Below are positions 27,213 through 36,687 of a stretch of DNA of 64,000 bases, piece after piece. The position numbers and the translations under genes were made by a program. Position 1 is the first letter of the stretch; every line of letters starts with the position of its first letter. Where the stretch lies: positions 62,001 to 126,000 of the forward strand of contig NZ_JADBEB010000001.1 of the NCBI RefSeq assembly GCF_014874095.1. Reading direction: 5' to 3'. The DNA is from Plantactinospora soyae (lineage in GTDB: Bacteria > Actinomycetota > Actinomycetes > Mycobacteriales > Micromonosporaceae). The notes below the pieces were generated by a model that was not told the origin of the DNA, did not search any database, and worked only from the letters and a program-made list of their open reading frames with translations.

Positions 27213-27938
27213 ATGTCGACGCATCGCCTGACCCGGACACTGCTCGGCTGCGGGGCGGTCGCTCCGGGTCTGTTCATCCTGGTGTTCCTGGTCGACGGCG
27301 CCACCCGGGCCGGATACGACCCCACCTACCACCCGGTGAGTGCGCTGAGCCTCGGCCCACGCGGGTGGATCCAGATCACCAACTTCGTCCTGACCGGACT
27401 GCTGCTCCTCGGCTTCGCCGTCGGACTCCGCCGCGCCCTCCACCCCGGCCGCGCCAGCCGATGGGGACCGCTCATGATCAGCGGGTACGGCCTCAGCCTG
27501 CTGCTCTCCGGCACCTTCGTGATGGACCCGACGCGCGGCTATCCACCCGGCACCACAGGCGACAGCAGCGCGGGCACCAGTTGGCACGGCGTCCTGCACG
27601 ACAACCTCGGCATCGTGGTCTTCCTCTCGGTGCCGATCGCCTGCTTCATCCTCGCCCGCCGGTCCGTCACCCGGCCGTACGGTCACGCCTGGGCCGGGTA
27701 CGACATCCTGACCGGAATCGCCGGCCTGGCCCTACTCGTCGCATTCGGTTCAGCGTGGGAAACCGACCATCCGTCGACCGGCCTGATCCAACGAGTGATG
27801 ATCGCCGTCGACTGGACCTGGATCACCCTGCTCGCACTCCGACTGCTCGCCGAGATCCCGCCCCCGCAGAGCCCAGCGGTCGGGGGCGGCGCCGATGGCC
27901 TCGCCGGTCCGGATCCGGCGAGGCCATCGGCGCTCTAG
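27213..27938 (+). CDS. DUF998 family membrane protein
   Basis: 241 residues from ATG 27213 (GAAGGGAAGC upstream). Six hydrophobic segments, with HPVSALSLGPRGWIQITNF between the first two, the conserved DUF998 signature. Function of the family is unknown. A broken second copy lies at 33107-33740. Its stop is 2 bp from that of the convergent S8 protease gene. Confidence 0.9.
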   Translation: MSTHRLTRTLLGCGAVAPGLFILVFLVDGATRAGYDPTYHPVSALSLGPRGWIQITNFVLTGLLLLGFAVGLRRALHPGRASRWGPLMISGYGLSLLLSGTFVMDPTRGYPPGTTGDSSAGTSWHGVLHDNLGIVVFLSVPIACFILARRSVTRPYGHAWAGYDILTGIAGLALLVAFGSAWETDHPSTGLIQRVMIAVDWTWITLLALRLLAEIPPPQSPAVGGGADGLAGPDPARPSAL

Positions 27939-27940
27939 GT

Positions 27941-30900
27941 CTACGTCACGGGACCGTAGCGGTACGCGCGGATGATGGTCTGCTCCACGGTGTTGCCGAC
28001 GCTGTCAGCCGCTCTGGCCCGCAGGGACACGAAGCCACGCCCCGTCGGCTGGGCCACGAGGACGCTGTCGCCCCTCACCGGTACGGGTCGCCAGTCGGCG
28101 CCGTCGTTGAACGACGCCTCGACCGTGAGGCTGACCAGCTTGCCGCTGTCCGAGCCGGGTTGGGGCGTGACCGACACCGGCACGGTCTGGACCGTACCGC
28201 CGGGTGTGCTGTTGTACGGGTCGACCCGGGGACTGAAACCGACTATCCACAGGGGAAGGGCGGCGGGCGTTTCCGGGTCGGCGTGACCGGAGCGGAACGT
28301 CCAGGCGAGGTCGGTCCTGGTGGACAGGGCGAACGGCTCACCCCGCTCGGCGTGCAGTTCCAACCGGTACGACGCCTCGGCGGACGGAACCTCGAAGGCG
28401 GCCCATCGGGCGGCATCGGTGCTGCCGATCTTCGTGCCCTCGCGGAACAGACTGGCGCCGAAGCTGTCCGCCACCGTTCCGCCGGGATGGCCGACGCCGT
28501 CTCCGTACATCGGCACGTCGAGCCCAATGGTGTTCCCGGCCCGTCGGACACCCTCCCAGGAGTCCAGGGACACCGCCGGCAGTGACGGCGCTAAGACAGC
28601 CCTGTTCCACTGTTCCTGGTACGGCCGGCCGGCACCGTACTCGATATTGGGTACCGAGGCGGTGGCGGCCAGCAGCTGGTCGCCGGACAGCTCCTCGAAC
28701 TGGCCCGTCGCGCCCACCCCCGGCGTGCCGTTGTAGAACTCGGTACGGCTGAACGGCAGCTGGAAGCTGTGGAACTCGCCGTAGAAGCCGGACTTCGTAC
28801 GGCTCAGCCCCGCACCGATGCGCTTCTGGCCGGTGGTGCCCGTCCGGCTGGCCGCGAAGTCGGCCCGTACCGCGACCAGATCCCGGTCGGCCACGGTGCG
28901 CTGGTACCCGGTCACCAACCGTCCCGCCTCGGGAAACATCAGCGAGTAGAAGTACGGGCTGTTGTCCGTGCTGCCGTCCGCGTTGCCCTGTGCCCACTGG
29001 CCGCCGATCAGCGACGTGAAGCTGTCGTCATCGGTGTCGGGGCCGAGCTGGGCGGTGTAGATGTTCGCGAAGGACCAGGCCAGGATGTAGTTGCCCATCC
29101 CCACCGTGCCGCCGGTCTGGCTCGGCACGATGGTCTGCGCCGACACGAATGCGCGAACCTGCTGGGCCGAGGAGCGTGGCACGGTGACCGAGATCGGTTT
29201 TCCGCGCTGGGCGTCGAGTTCGACGGTCATGCTCCGATCGACGTTCAGATCGGGCTGCGCGAGCAGGGTCTTGGCAACGATCGGTACCGGCTTCCCGCCG
29301 GAGTCGTCGGTGCCGAGCAGGGTGTCGACCGTACTGGTCAGGGTGTAGTGGCCCTTCGGCACCCGGAATGTCACGCTGTCGCCCGGGTCGGGGCCTATCC
29401 AGCTGAACCAGTCCCGGTCGCTGCCGCGCTTGTTGAGACTGCTGGCGAAGGACCACGGGGTGGCGCCGTTGCGGTCGGTGTGGGTCAGGGTCACGTCGTA
29501 GCTCTCCACCTCCTTCTGCACCGTCAACGGCGTCTGGACCATCTGGTTTCCGCTGGTGGCGGTCAGCCAGCCGCCGAGGTAGCCGTCCGGACCCGATGTC
29601 CGGGTGTCGGCGGTGACGGTGACCTTCGCGTCGCCACCGGCCGGAACGACCACCGAAGTCCGGTCGACGCTGAACATGCCATCCGGGGTGGGAGCGCCGT
29701 CCGGGCTGGACGTGCTCATCGTCAGTTCGAGCGGCATGTCGGTCGGACCGCCGTTGTGGTAGGTGACGTCCCTGGTCAGCACCTCGTCGTCCTGGTGCGG
29801 CCAGAGCTGCCTGCCGAAGCTGACACCGGTCGGAGCGGTGGACAGCTGCTGCCCGATCGCGCGGGCGATGTCGAGCTGGCCGGCGCCCTGGGCATGTGCC
29901 CCGTACCCCGGATTGGGTTTGGCCGAGGCCGTCAGCGTCGCCTTGATCTGCCGGCCGGGCCAGTCGGGGTGCTGTTGGGCCAGGATCGCCGCGGCGCCGG
30001 CCACGTGCGGCGCCGCCATCGACGTGCCGGACAACCTGGTGTACGCGTCACCCCGGTTGCCGGGAACGCGCACAGCGTCCCTGCCGCGCGCCGCGGTGAT
30101 GTCCACTCCGGGCGCGGTGATGTCCGGCTTCAGCCTGCCGTCGGTGGTCGGGCCCCGCCGGGAGAAGCCCGGCACCTCGTTCCTGTCGTTCACCGCGCCC
30201 ACCGTCAGGGCCATGTCGGCGCTACCGGGTGACGAGATCGCACCTTCGACAACGCCACCGTCGGTGTTGCCCGCCGAGATCACGAACAGCGTGCCGTACC
30301 GGTCGCTGAGAGTCTGCACCGCCTCTTCCAGCGGATCCACGACCGTGGGGTCGTCGTCACCGCCGAGGCTCATGTTGACCACCTTGGCGTGCTGGTCGGC
30401 CGCCGCCCAGGTCATCCCGGCCAGAATCCACGAATCCGCGCATCCGCCCGCGACGCAGACCTTGCCATCCAGCAGTTTCGCGCCCGGCGCCACACCCTGG
30501 TATCTCCCACCCGAGGCCGCACCGGTGCCGGCGATCGTGGCGGCCACATGCGTACCGTGCCCGGAAACATCGTTGTCGGGCTCGACGTCCTCGGTGAAGT
30601 TCTGCCGACCGACCACCTGGCCGGTCAGGTCCGGATGGGTGTCGTCAATGCCGGAGTCCAGCACCGCGACCGTGGTGCCCCTACCGGTGATGCCCGCCCG
30701 CCAGGCAACCGGTGCACCGGTCTGCGGAACGCTGACGTCCAACGTCGGCTGGCGCATCCCATCGAGCCACAACTTCCCCACACCGGACCGGAGAGTACGC
30801 GCCGATGGCGCACCGCCGGTCAGCCCGTGCCAGGAATCGGCCGCCTTGCCGCGCGACTGGCGTACCGCCATCCCGTTGATTACCGGCAGGTCCCGTTCCT

Positions 30901-31342
30901 TGGTGAAACCGTCGACGCCCTTCCGGGTACCCGTCACGATCAACGGCAGATGGTCCCTGCGGTCGTACCCGGCCTCGATCAACCCGGTCACGTCGAACAG
31001 CCGTCGGTCCAACCGCCCTGCGGCCAGCAACGGACCGGCATCGCTCGGGACAACCCGCACCCGACCGCCGGCCGTCGTGATGTCGAACGAGATCGCCTTA
31101 CGTCCGGGGCCAGCCTGCGCCGACACCTGCCCCGCACCGGACACCGTCACCCGATCACCGGTCACCAACGTCACCGTGTGCTCAGCGGCCCGGTCGACCA
31201 CCGGTCGAGCCAGCACCGGCCCTGGCACCGCCAGAGGCGCCGATGACAGCCCCGCCACCGCGCTGCCCGGCGCGGCCGTACCCGCCGCCACCACCACTGC
31301 GGTGGCCGTGACGCCCAGCCGCAGTCGTCTTGAGAGACGCAC
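27941..31342 (-). CDS. Large secreted subtilisin-family (S8) serine protease
   Basis: 1133 residues from GTG 31342. Signal peptide (RLSRRLRLGVTATAVVV, cut near AVA). A pro-domain is followed by the S8 domain with Asp229 (VLDSGID), His262 (GHGTHVAA) and Ser441 (SGTSMAAPH). About 600 residues of beta-rich accessory domains follow, including an Ig-like region just after the catalytic domain. No LPXTG or membrane anchor, so it is free outside the cell. Upstream on the same strand are a putative anti-sigma gene and a SigE-family sigma gene, which may control it. Confidence 0.94.
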   Translation of the reverse strand: MRLSRRLRLGVTATAVVVAAGTAAPGSAVAGLSSAPLAVPGPVLARPVVDRAAEHTVTLVTGDRVTVSGAGQVSAQAGPGRKAISFDITTAGGRVRVVPSDAGPLLAAGRLDRRLFDVTGLIEAGYDRRDHLPLIVTGTRKGVDGFTKERDLPVINGMAVRQSRGKAADSWHGLTGGAPSARTLRSGVGKLWLDGMRQPTLDVSVPQTGAPVAWRAGITGRGTTVAVLDSGIDDTHPDLTGQVVGRQNFTEDVEPDNDVSGHGTHVAATIAGTGAASGGRYQGVAPGAKLLDGKVCVAGGCADSWILAGMTWAAADQHAKVVNMSLGGDDDPTVVDPLEEAVQTLSDRYGTLFVISAGNTDGGVVEGAISSPGSADMALTVGAVNDRNEVPGFSRRGPTTDGRLKPDITAPGVDITAARGRDAVRVPGNRGDAYTRLSGTSMAAPHVAGAAAILAQQHPDWPGRQIKATLTASAKPNPGYGAHAQGAGQLDIARAIGQQLSTAPTGVSFGRQLWPHQDDEVLTRDVTYHNGGPTDMPLELTMSTSSPDGAPTPDGMFSVDRTSVVVPAGGDAKVTVTADTRTSGPDGYLGGWLTATSGNQMVQTPLTVQKEVESYDVTLTHTDRNGATPWSFASSLNKRGSDRDWFSWIGPDPGDSVTFRVPKGHYTLTSTVDTLLGTDDSGGKPVPIVAKTLLAQPDLNVDRSMTVELDAQRGKPISVTVPRSSAQQVRAFVSAQTIVPSQTGGTVGMGNYILAWSFANIYTAQLGPDTDDDSFTSLIGGQWAQGNADGSTDNSPYFYSLMFPEAGRLVTGYQRTVADRDLVAVRADFAASRTGTTGQKRIGAGLSRTKSGFYGEFHSFQLPFSRTEFYNGTPGVGATGQFEELSGDQLLAATASVPNIEYGAGRPYQEQWNRAVLAPSLPAVSLDSWEGVRRAGNTIGLDVPMYGDGVGHPGGTVADSFGASLFREGTKIGSTDAARWAAFEVPSAEASYRLELHAERGEPFALSTRTDLAWTFRSGHADPETPAALPLWIVGFSPRVDPYNSTPGGTVQTVPVSVTPQPGSDSGKLVSLTVEASFNDGADWRPVPVRGDSVLVAQPTGRGFVSLRARAADSVGNTVEQTIIRAYRYGPVT

Positions 31343-31440
31343 GTCGTGTGTTCCTTCCCTTGTACGAAGACAGGGCTGCCCGCGGCCCAAGGGACGCGGG
31401 CAGCCCGGTTATGGAGAGCGAGAGGTCGAACGGGTACGCC

Positions 31441-32295
31441 TTACTTGACGACGACCACGCGGGTCGGCTTGGCTACCTCTACCGCCGTGCCATATTCGGA
31501 CAGCTCCACATTGACTGCCCAGGTGCTGGTAGACGTCGTGCCGTCCTTCTCGTGCCGGGTGGTCCGCTCATAGGCGACCTTCGCGATCCGCTTGTCCGCG
31601 TTCAGGGTTACATCGCCGATCATGATGTCGCTGATGGTCGCGCTGGATTTGCTCTTCAACGACACTTCGAAGTGATAGCTGCCGGCACCGGCCGGGGTAA
31701 TTTTCGCGCCGGACTCCCGCAACACCGCGAACAGCTGCTGCGGATCCGCCGACGCGCCCACGGCACCGCTCAGCGCGCGATCATAGGCCAGCCGGTCATG
31801 CTCACCCGGATACTGCTTCCACGTGTCGTCACAACCCGAACAACCCGTGAACCGGACCCCATTTGCCAGCCGCTCCTGATAGACATTCCCGCCCTCCCGC
31901 GATGACGAGTTGAGATAGCCCGTCGCCGTGTCGGGATCGAAGGCACCCACCGTCGTGACCTCGACCGGGTCGCCCTTGAGCCCGGCCGTCACCTTCACCT
32001 TGTAACTGATGCCCTCGCTCTCCGCGACGGCCGCCACCAGGGTCAACTGCGGCGACTGCACCTCCGCCGACGCAACGCTCGACGGGCTCGTCGTCGCTGG
32101 CTGGGTGACCGTGGTCGCCACCAACGCACCCACCGCCAGCACAGCGAACGACCCGGTCAGCACCCCCACCATCCTCCGACGACGGCGTCCTCGTCGCCCC
32201 CTGAGCAGCATGGACTGCACCGGCGGCGCCGAGCCCGGCTCAGCGTCGACCACCTCGTGCAGGCGGGCAGCCACCTGCTCGTCGATAGAACTCAT
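31441..32295 (-). CDS. Membrane-anchored putative anti-sigma factor / lipoprotein-carrier-like sensor
   Basis: 284 residues. A cytoplasmic segment of 45 residues, a basic stop-transfer GRRGRRRRR, one membrane segment (44-64), then a 220-residue extracytoplasmic domain with CSGCDD. The start overlaps the stop of the sigma factor gene (ATGA), the classic arrangement for a sigma factor and its antagonist. A zinc-binding anti-sigma motif is not seen, so the antagonist role rests on gene order. Confidence 0.7.
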   Translation of the reverse strand: MSSIDEQVAARLHEVVDAEPGSAPPVQSMLLRGRRGRRRRRMVGVLTGSFAVLAVGALVATTVTQPATTSPSSVASAEVQSPQLTLVAAVAESEGISYKVKVTAGLKGDPVEVTTVGAFDPDTATGYLNSSSREGGNVYQERLANGVRFTGCSGCDDTWKQYPGEHDRLAYDRALSGAVGASADPQQLFAVLRESGAKITPAGAGSYHFEVSLKSKSSATISDIMIGDVTLNADKRIAKVAYERTTRHEKDGTTSTSTWAVNVELSEYGTAVEVAKPTRVVVVK

Positions 32296-32813
32296 CGGAT
32301 TCCCCTCGCCTGCTCGTAATTACGCTCATGCACCAGATGCCGCAGCTTCTCCAGTGCACGGGCGTACTGACTTTTTACGGTGCCGAGCGGGCACCCCAAC
32401 GTCTCCGCGACCCGCCGTTCTGACAGGTCCTCATAAAGACGCAGCACCACCACCGCCCGCTGTCGGGGCGGCAGCGCCATCAGCGCACGTTTGACCTCAG
32501 CGCCGGAGTCCGCCTCTACCGGGCTTGGGCGGTCCGGAACATCGGCTACGAGATTTTCCCGCCGGCGCCGCCGCCACATCGACGTGTTGTTGTTCGCCAG
32601 TGCCCGCCGCAGATATGCGTGCAGATCACTGTGTCGCGACAGCTTGCCCCACCGCTCATACATCTTGACCAAGCTGTCCTGCAACAACTCCTCGCCCCGC
32701 CACCGGTCCCCGGTCAGCAGAATCGCCAGCCGCAGATGCCGTTCCCAGGCCGACTCCATAAAAGCCACAAACGATTCGTCGGCCGCCGTCAGCGGCTTCG
32801 CTCGGTCCGTCAC
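32292..32813 (-). CDS. SigE-family ECF RNA polymerase sigma factor
   Basis: 173 residues from GTG 32813 (GGTAGAGG before it; ATG 32849 adds 12 residues). Region 2: FVAFMESAWERHLRLAILLTG and DSLVKMYERW. Region 4: LPPRQRAVVVLRLYEDLSERR followed by VAETLGCPLGTVKSQYARAL. This is the actinobacterial SigE-type (ECF) pattern. It directs transcription of a small regulon, perhaps including the downstream anti-sigma and S8 protease genes. Confidence 0.94.
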   Translation of the reverse strand: MTDRAKPLTAADESFVAFMESAWERHLRLAILLTGDRWRGEELLQDSLVKMYERWGKLSRHSDLHAYLRRALANNNTSMWRRRRRENLVADVPDRPSPVEADSGAEVKRALMALPPRQRAVVVLRLYEDLSERRVAETLGCPLGTVKSQYARALEKLRHLVHERNYEQARGIR

Positions 32814-33007
32814 GCCTCTACCACGGCACACCGCCGGGAAAGGTTCCATCCCTCGGCGAAAAGCTCATAGATACACACGCTGAAATCCACCACATACAGA
32901 TCGTGACCATAACGGCGGAATCCGCACCTCTCCGTCCTGGTGGCGGCCTCATGCCTGCCGAGGAGGCTGCCACAGCGCAGCATGGGTCGGCGTCCGCCAG
33001 GACGACG

Positions 33008-33104
33008 TCATAGCCGCTGGCTGATCGCCGCAATGTGGATCGCCGCTGGGTAGCGCACCCTGATTCTGTCGAACCGGGTGGCGACGCCACGACGCTGTTT
33101 GAGC
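33008..33104 (-). pseudogene. C-terminal remnant of an IS5-family transposase
   Basis: The minus strand encodes LKQRRGVATRFDRIRVRYP followed by AAIHIAAISQRL and a stop, the typical last 32 residues of IS5-type DDE transposases (R-G-x-A-T-R-x-D-K). Nothing of the catalytic part remains, and no inverted repeats were found. The fusion to the DUF998 copy is at about 33105. The 160 bp before it (32850-33007) hold nothing recognisable. Confidence 0.75.
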
Positions 33105-33106
33105 TG

Positions 33107-33740
33107 GTCGACGCATCGCCTGACCAGGACACTGCTCGGCTGCGGGGCGGTCGCCCCGGGTCTGTTCATCCTGGTGTTCCTGGTCGACGGCGCCACCCGG
33201 GCCGGATACGACCCCACCTACCACCCGGTGAGTGCACTGAGCCTCGGCCCACGCGGGTGGATCCAGATCACCAACTTCGTCCTGACCGGACTGCTGCTCC
33301 TCGGCTTCGCCGTGTCCTCTATCCCGGTCGCGCAAGCCGCTGACGGCCACTCATGATCGGCGGGTACGGCCTCTGCCTGCTGCTCTCCGGCACCTTCGTG
33401 ATGGACCCGACGCGTGGCTACCCGCCCTGGGCCGCCCGATGACGGCAGCGCGATCCCAAGTTGGCATCACGTACTGCACGACAATCTCGGGCTGGTGGTG
33501 TTCCTTTCGGTGCCGGTCGGCTGCTTCGACCTCGCCCGCTGGTCCGTCATCCGGCCGTACGGTCGCATCTGGTCCGGCTACAACATCCTGACCGGGACTG
33601 CCGGCCTGGCCCTGCTCGTCGCGTTCGGTACGGCGTGGGAGACGGCTCATCCGTCGGCCGGCCTGATCAAACGAGTGAGGATCGCCGTCGATTGGGCCTG
33701 GATCACGTTGCTCGCACTCCGGCTCCTCGCCCAGACCCGC
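33107..33740 (+). pseudogene. Broken second copy of the DUF998 gene
   Basis: Matches 27215-27857 closely. The start codon is lost (CTG in its place). The frame breaks near 33312, where the text corresponding to GLRRALHPGRASRWG is shortened and shifted, and it is restored in another frame from about 33460 to 33740. A non-functional duplicate beside the transposase tail. Confidence 0.9.
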
Positions 33741-33879
33741 ACTCGGTCCGACGAGCCGCCGCAGGTCCGCACCACGGGCGAGCGCGACCAGACAGGGCGA
33801 GGTCAATACCGCCGGGACCGCCACCTTTGTGGAGGTGATGGCGTGATCGGAGCCCGTGTCTCAGGGGCTGCGAAACCTG

Positions 33880-34084
33880 TGACTAAAAGCTGGACTTGTC
33901 TCTTGCCAGTAGGCCGTGTGCAACCTTCAATCGCGGGCTGGCCGAGGTCAAGGCCCGATTCAGGATGATCAGGCGAATCCTCCACGAAATTGAACGAACC
34001 CACCGCAAGACGGCAATGCCCTTCACTGCCGCCCATGCGGCGCTGGACGCCTATCGAGTGCGATATCCGCGCGGAACGCGATGA
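33880..34084 (+). pseudogene. Degraded copy of the small coiled-coil gene
   Basis: The reading KAGLVSCQ-stop-AVCNLQS continues after a shift as LAEVKARFRMIRRILHEIER. It aligns with LKAELASCQQALCALQS and LTEAKSRLGMISRIARDVER of the gene at 37050. An in-frame TAG and a frameshift mark it as decayed. It is in the same orientation as the intact copy. Confidence 0.75.
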
Positions 34085-34311
34085 ACCACTTCAGACCAGA
34101 TCAATCTCTGCTCGGCGAAGACAGAAGAAAGCGCGCACTGCCTGCCCTTTCACCCCCGAACCGGTAAGCATTGACCGGGGCTGCCGCGATGGTCCTCCTA
34201 GTGTCGCCGGACGGCGCCTGGCAGGTGCACGGATCCACCATGGCTACTGGCCCCCTCTTCCCCGGACCTCCACCGTCCGCTATTTTGTCAGCACAGCGTG
34301 TAGGGGGGTTC

Positions 34312-35502
34312 GTGAGCAGCCACGACGAATTTTTCAACACGAAGCAAGCGGAGGCCGTCTTCAAGCACGGAATCCTCAAGCGTTACCCCGTCGTCTTCGC
34401 CTCCAAGACGGGCTCGGCCGTGGACGGCGGCCGGGTCGTGTTCCTTGACGGCTATGCCGGCCGCGGTGAGTACAAGGACGGATCGCCTGGCTCACCATTG
34501 CTGCTATCGCAGGCTGCTGAGTTCCTGCAGAGCACCCGCGATGTCCTGGGGTACTTCGTCGAACAAGACGACGATAGCTTCGACAACCTTGAACGGGTTC
34601 TGCGCGACAAGGGCGGCCCGACGAACTTCGAGGTCCGCCACGGCTCAGTGGACGATCACCTACCCGAACTACTCACCCTCGCTCGCAGCGCTTCGTTGTT
34701 CGCCTTCCTTGACCCGTTCGGCCCAGCACTGGACTTCAACATCATCAAGGGTTCGCTGCTCGGACGGTCGAAGTGGCCGCCCACCGAGGTCCTGCTGCAT
34801 TTCAGCGTGCTCAGCGTCGCCCGCATGGGCCGAGCGGTCCACATCGCTCGCCAGTCGAGCGGTGGGCTATCGGAAGATGACGGCAAGACGGCAGCGCGCC
34901 TGGACCGATTCCTCGACGGTGGCTGGTGGAAAGACTACTTCGCCCAAGTCCACGACGACGGCGACGAACAGAAAGCCACTGACGTCGCTATGCGAGTCTG
35001 CGCCGAGTACCAGCAGAGGCTGATCGCCGGAACCAGATACACGGCGATCAGCATGCCCGTGCGTCCGCGCCCCGACCTGGCGCCCAAGTACGTGCTGATG
35101 TTGCTGACCGCCGACAGCGAAGGCGCCTGGTGCTTCGCCGACGCGCTGGGCAGAGCCGGACGGGACTGGACTGCGGCCTGGTTCACTGAGCGGATGAACC
35201 GAGAGGGACCCGCCGGACAGGGATCACTGTTCGGCGAAGCGCCGGTCTTCGACCACAACCAGTACGAGGTGGACAACCGGGCTACGTGGATACAAACCAT
35301 CGCCGCGAACATCGACGGCCTGCTTACCGGTGTCGGCCCTTTCAAACTCGTCGACCGGGTACCAGAGGTCTACGGCATGGTACTGGGTCAGGCATGGGAG
35401 CGACATGTCAAAGCGGCGGTCAAGCTGCTGCATAACAGCCGCAAGATCGACCACGACGGCAAAGGCAAGTACTTCTTCAGAGACGTACTACGTCGCATGT
35501 AG
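34312..35502 (+). CDS. tcmP: Three-Cys-motif partner protein TcmP
   Basis: 396 residues from GTG 34312, with AGGGGGG six bases upstream. The opening DEFFNTKQAEAVFKHGILKRY, the phrase VFLDGYAGRGEYKDGSPGSP and FAFLDPFG are characteristic of TcmP (TIGR04474-like), a family found next to DUF5131 proteins that carry a three-cysteine motif. The GYAGRGEY and LDPFG segments resemble a class I methyltransferase fold (inference). The partner gene converges from 36308. Base composition is less GC-rich than the neighbours, suggesting acquisition. Confidence 0.88.
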   Translation: MSSHDEFFNTKQAEAVFKHGILKRYPVVFASKTGSAVDGGRVVFLDGYAGRGEYKDGSPGSPLLLSQAAEFLQSTRDVLGYFVEQDDDSFDNLERVLRDKGGPTNFEVRHGSVDDHLPELLTLARSASLFAFLDPFGPALDFNIIKGSLLGRSKWPPTEVLLHFSVLSVARMGRAVHIARQSSGGLSEDDGKTAARLDRFLDGGWWKDYFAQVHDDGDEQKATDVAMRVCAEYQQRLIAGTRYTAISMPVRPRPDLAPKYVLMLLTADSEGAWCFADALGRAGRDWTAAWFTERMNREGPAGQGSLFGEAPVFDHNQYEVDNRATWIQTIAANIDGLLTGVGPFKLVDRVPEVYGMVLGQAWERHVKAAVKLLHNSRKIDHDGKGKYFFRDVLRRM

Positions 35503-35549
35503 ACGCACGCCATCTACGCCAGCCCGATCGGCGGCCGCGCAGCATCCCC

Positions 35550-36308
35550 CTACCGCACCGTGGCCAACCGCTGACCGGATGGCATCTCGTCCCACGTCCG
35601 GCCGTCGAGTAGCCGGCCCCCCGCCTTCGGCGTCCGTCCACCCCACTGCTTGAAGAAAAACGCCGTCCCAGCCGCGTTGCACTGGTCCCGAAGTTCTCGT
35701 ACCCACTGTGGGTTCATGGGGCGACAGTTCTGCCCGGACTCACCGCCGGCAATGAGCCAGTCAATACCGCTCAGTTTCAAGCCGGTAAGCGAACCAAGTA
35801 GCGGCTCCGCCGAAACGAACCGCACCGCGGCCGGAACCTGGCGTAGCTCATCGATGCGAGCCACCTCGTCGGCGTTCTCGACGCTGACACCCATCCACAC
35901 GTTCGCTGGCCAGTCGAGCTGCGGCGCTAACTTCGCCAGCCTCGCAGCTCGCTTGGTGAGCAACTGATAGGTGTGCCGGGGCGTCTCGTGCATGACGCCG
36001 AACACGCGCCGCACGTACTCTAGCGGCACCCGAGCATGGAACAGGTCGGACATCGAGTTGACAAACACGACCCGTGGATCCCGCCACCGTCGCGGGATAT
36101 CCAAGGTGTCCTCATGGACGGCCACACCGAAGCCGGGTCCGGAGGTGCGTGGGTCGCCATCGGTCTGGTACTTCGCCGATCCCATGGCCTTCAGTCGCTT
36201 CGACAGCGCGAGAGCATAGCAGTTATCGCAGCCGGACGAGATGCGGTCGCACCCTGTTGTCGGGTTCCACGTCGCCTCGGTCCACTCGATGGTGCTGTGG
36301 TCCGCCAC
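35550..36308 (-). CDS. DUF5131 (phage Gp37/Gp68-like) three-Cys-motif protein
   Basis: 252 residues from GTG 36308, four bases after GGAGGTGA; TTG 36311 is less likely. The motif Cys20-x6-Cys27-x2-Cys30 in GCDRISSGCDNCYA suggests an iron-sulphur site of radical-SAM type. Later family signatures are VFVNSMSDLFH, WMGVSVEN and GGESG. Homologues occur in phages and mobile elements. Convergent with tcmP, its usual partner. The reaction is unknown. Confidence 0.9.
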   Translation of the reverse strand: MADHSTIEWTEATWNPTTGCDRISSGCDNCYALALSKRLKAMGSAKYQTDGDPRTSGPGFGVAVHEDTLDIPRRWRDPRVVFVNSMSDLFHARVPLEYVRRVFGVMHETPRHTYQLLTKRAARLAKLAPQLDWPANVWMGVSVENADEVARIDELRQVPAAVRFVSAEPLLGSLTGLKLSGIDWLIAGGESGQNCRPMNPQWVRELRDQCNAAGTAFFFKQWGGRTPKAGGRLLDGRTWDEMPSGQRLATVR

Positions 36309-36687
36309 CAAATCACCTCCCTGAGATCAACCATCTTGTCGAACATCCGTACGGTACGGAAGGGTTCACAGGCTGTCGTACCCAACCGATTACCTGCCGG
36401 GTATGTCATCGGGTACAACGCCACGGGCTTCCTCACGTCGTTGGCACCAGCAGCCGGACCGTGCACATGTGCGATCGGCCGGGAACATCGCACAAGTCAG
36501 GCTGCCGATCCGCCGCAGGTACCTGGCCAAACAGGAGGTATGGCGAAACGAGCGGCTCGTCCAAGCAAAGGCCGGTCGCGTGCTTGGGCGCGACAACACC
36601 CAAGATGCTGTTCCAGCAGGTCGGGGCCGCAACTCGCCTCGTCACGACATCCTGCCGCCCACGTGATCCCCAGCAGCGAATCCGGGG
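36309..36687. other. Intergenic stretch without supported gene
   Basis: 379 bp between the DUF5131 start and the HTH gene stop. Open frames exist on both strands, for example ATG 36540, but none has a well-spaced ribosome site or a familiar product. Confidence 0.5.

Noticed and set aside
34171-34311. Longer N terminus of TcmP
   Set aside because: The extra residues do not resemble the family, and GTG 34312 has a well-placed ribosome site.
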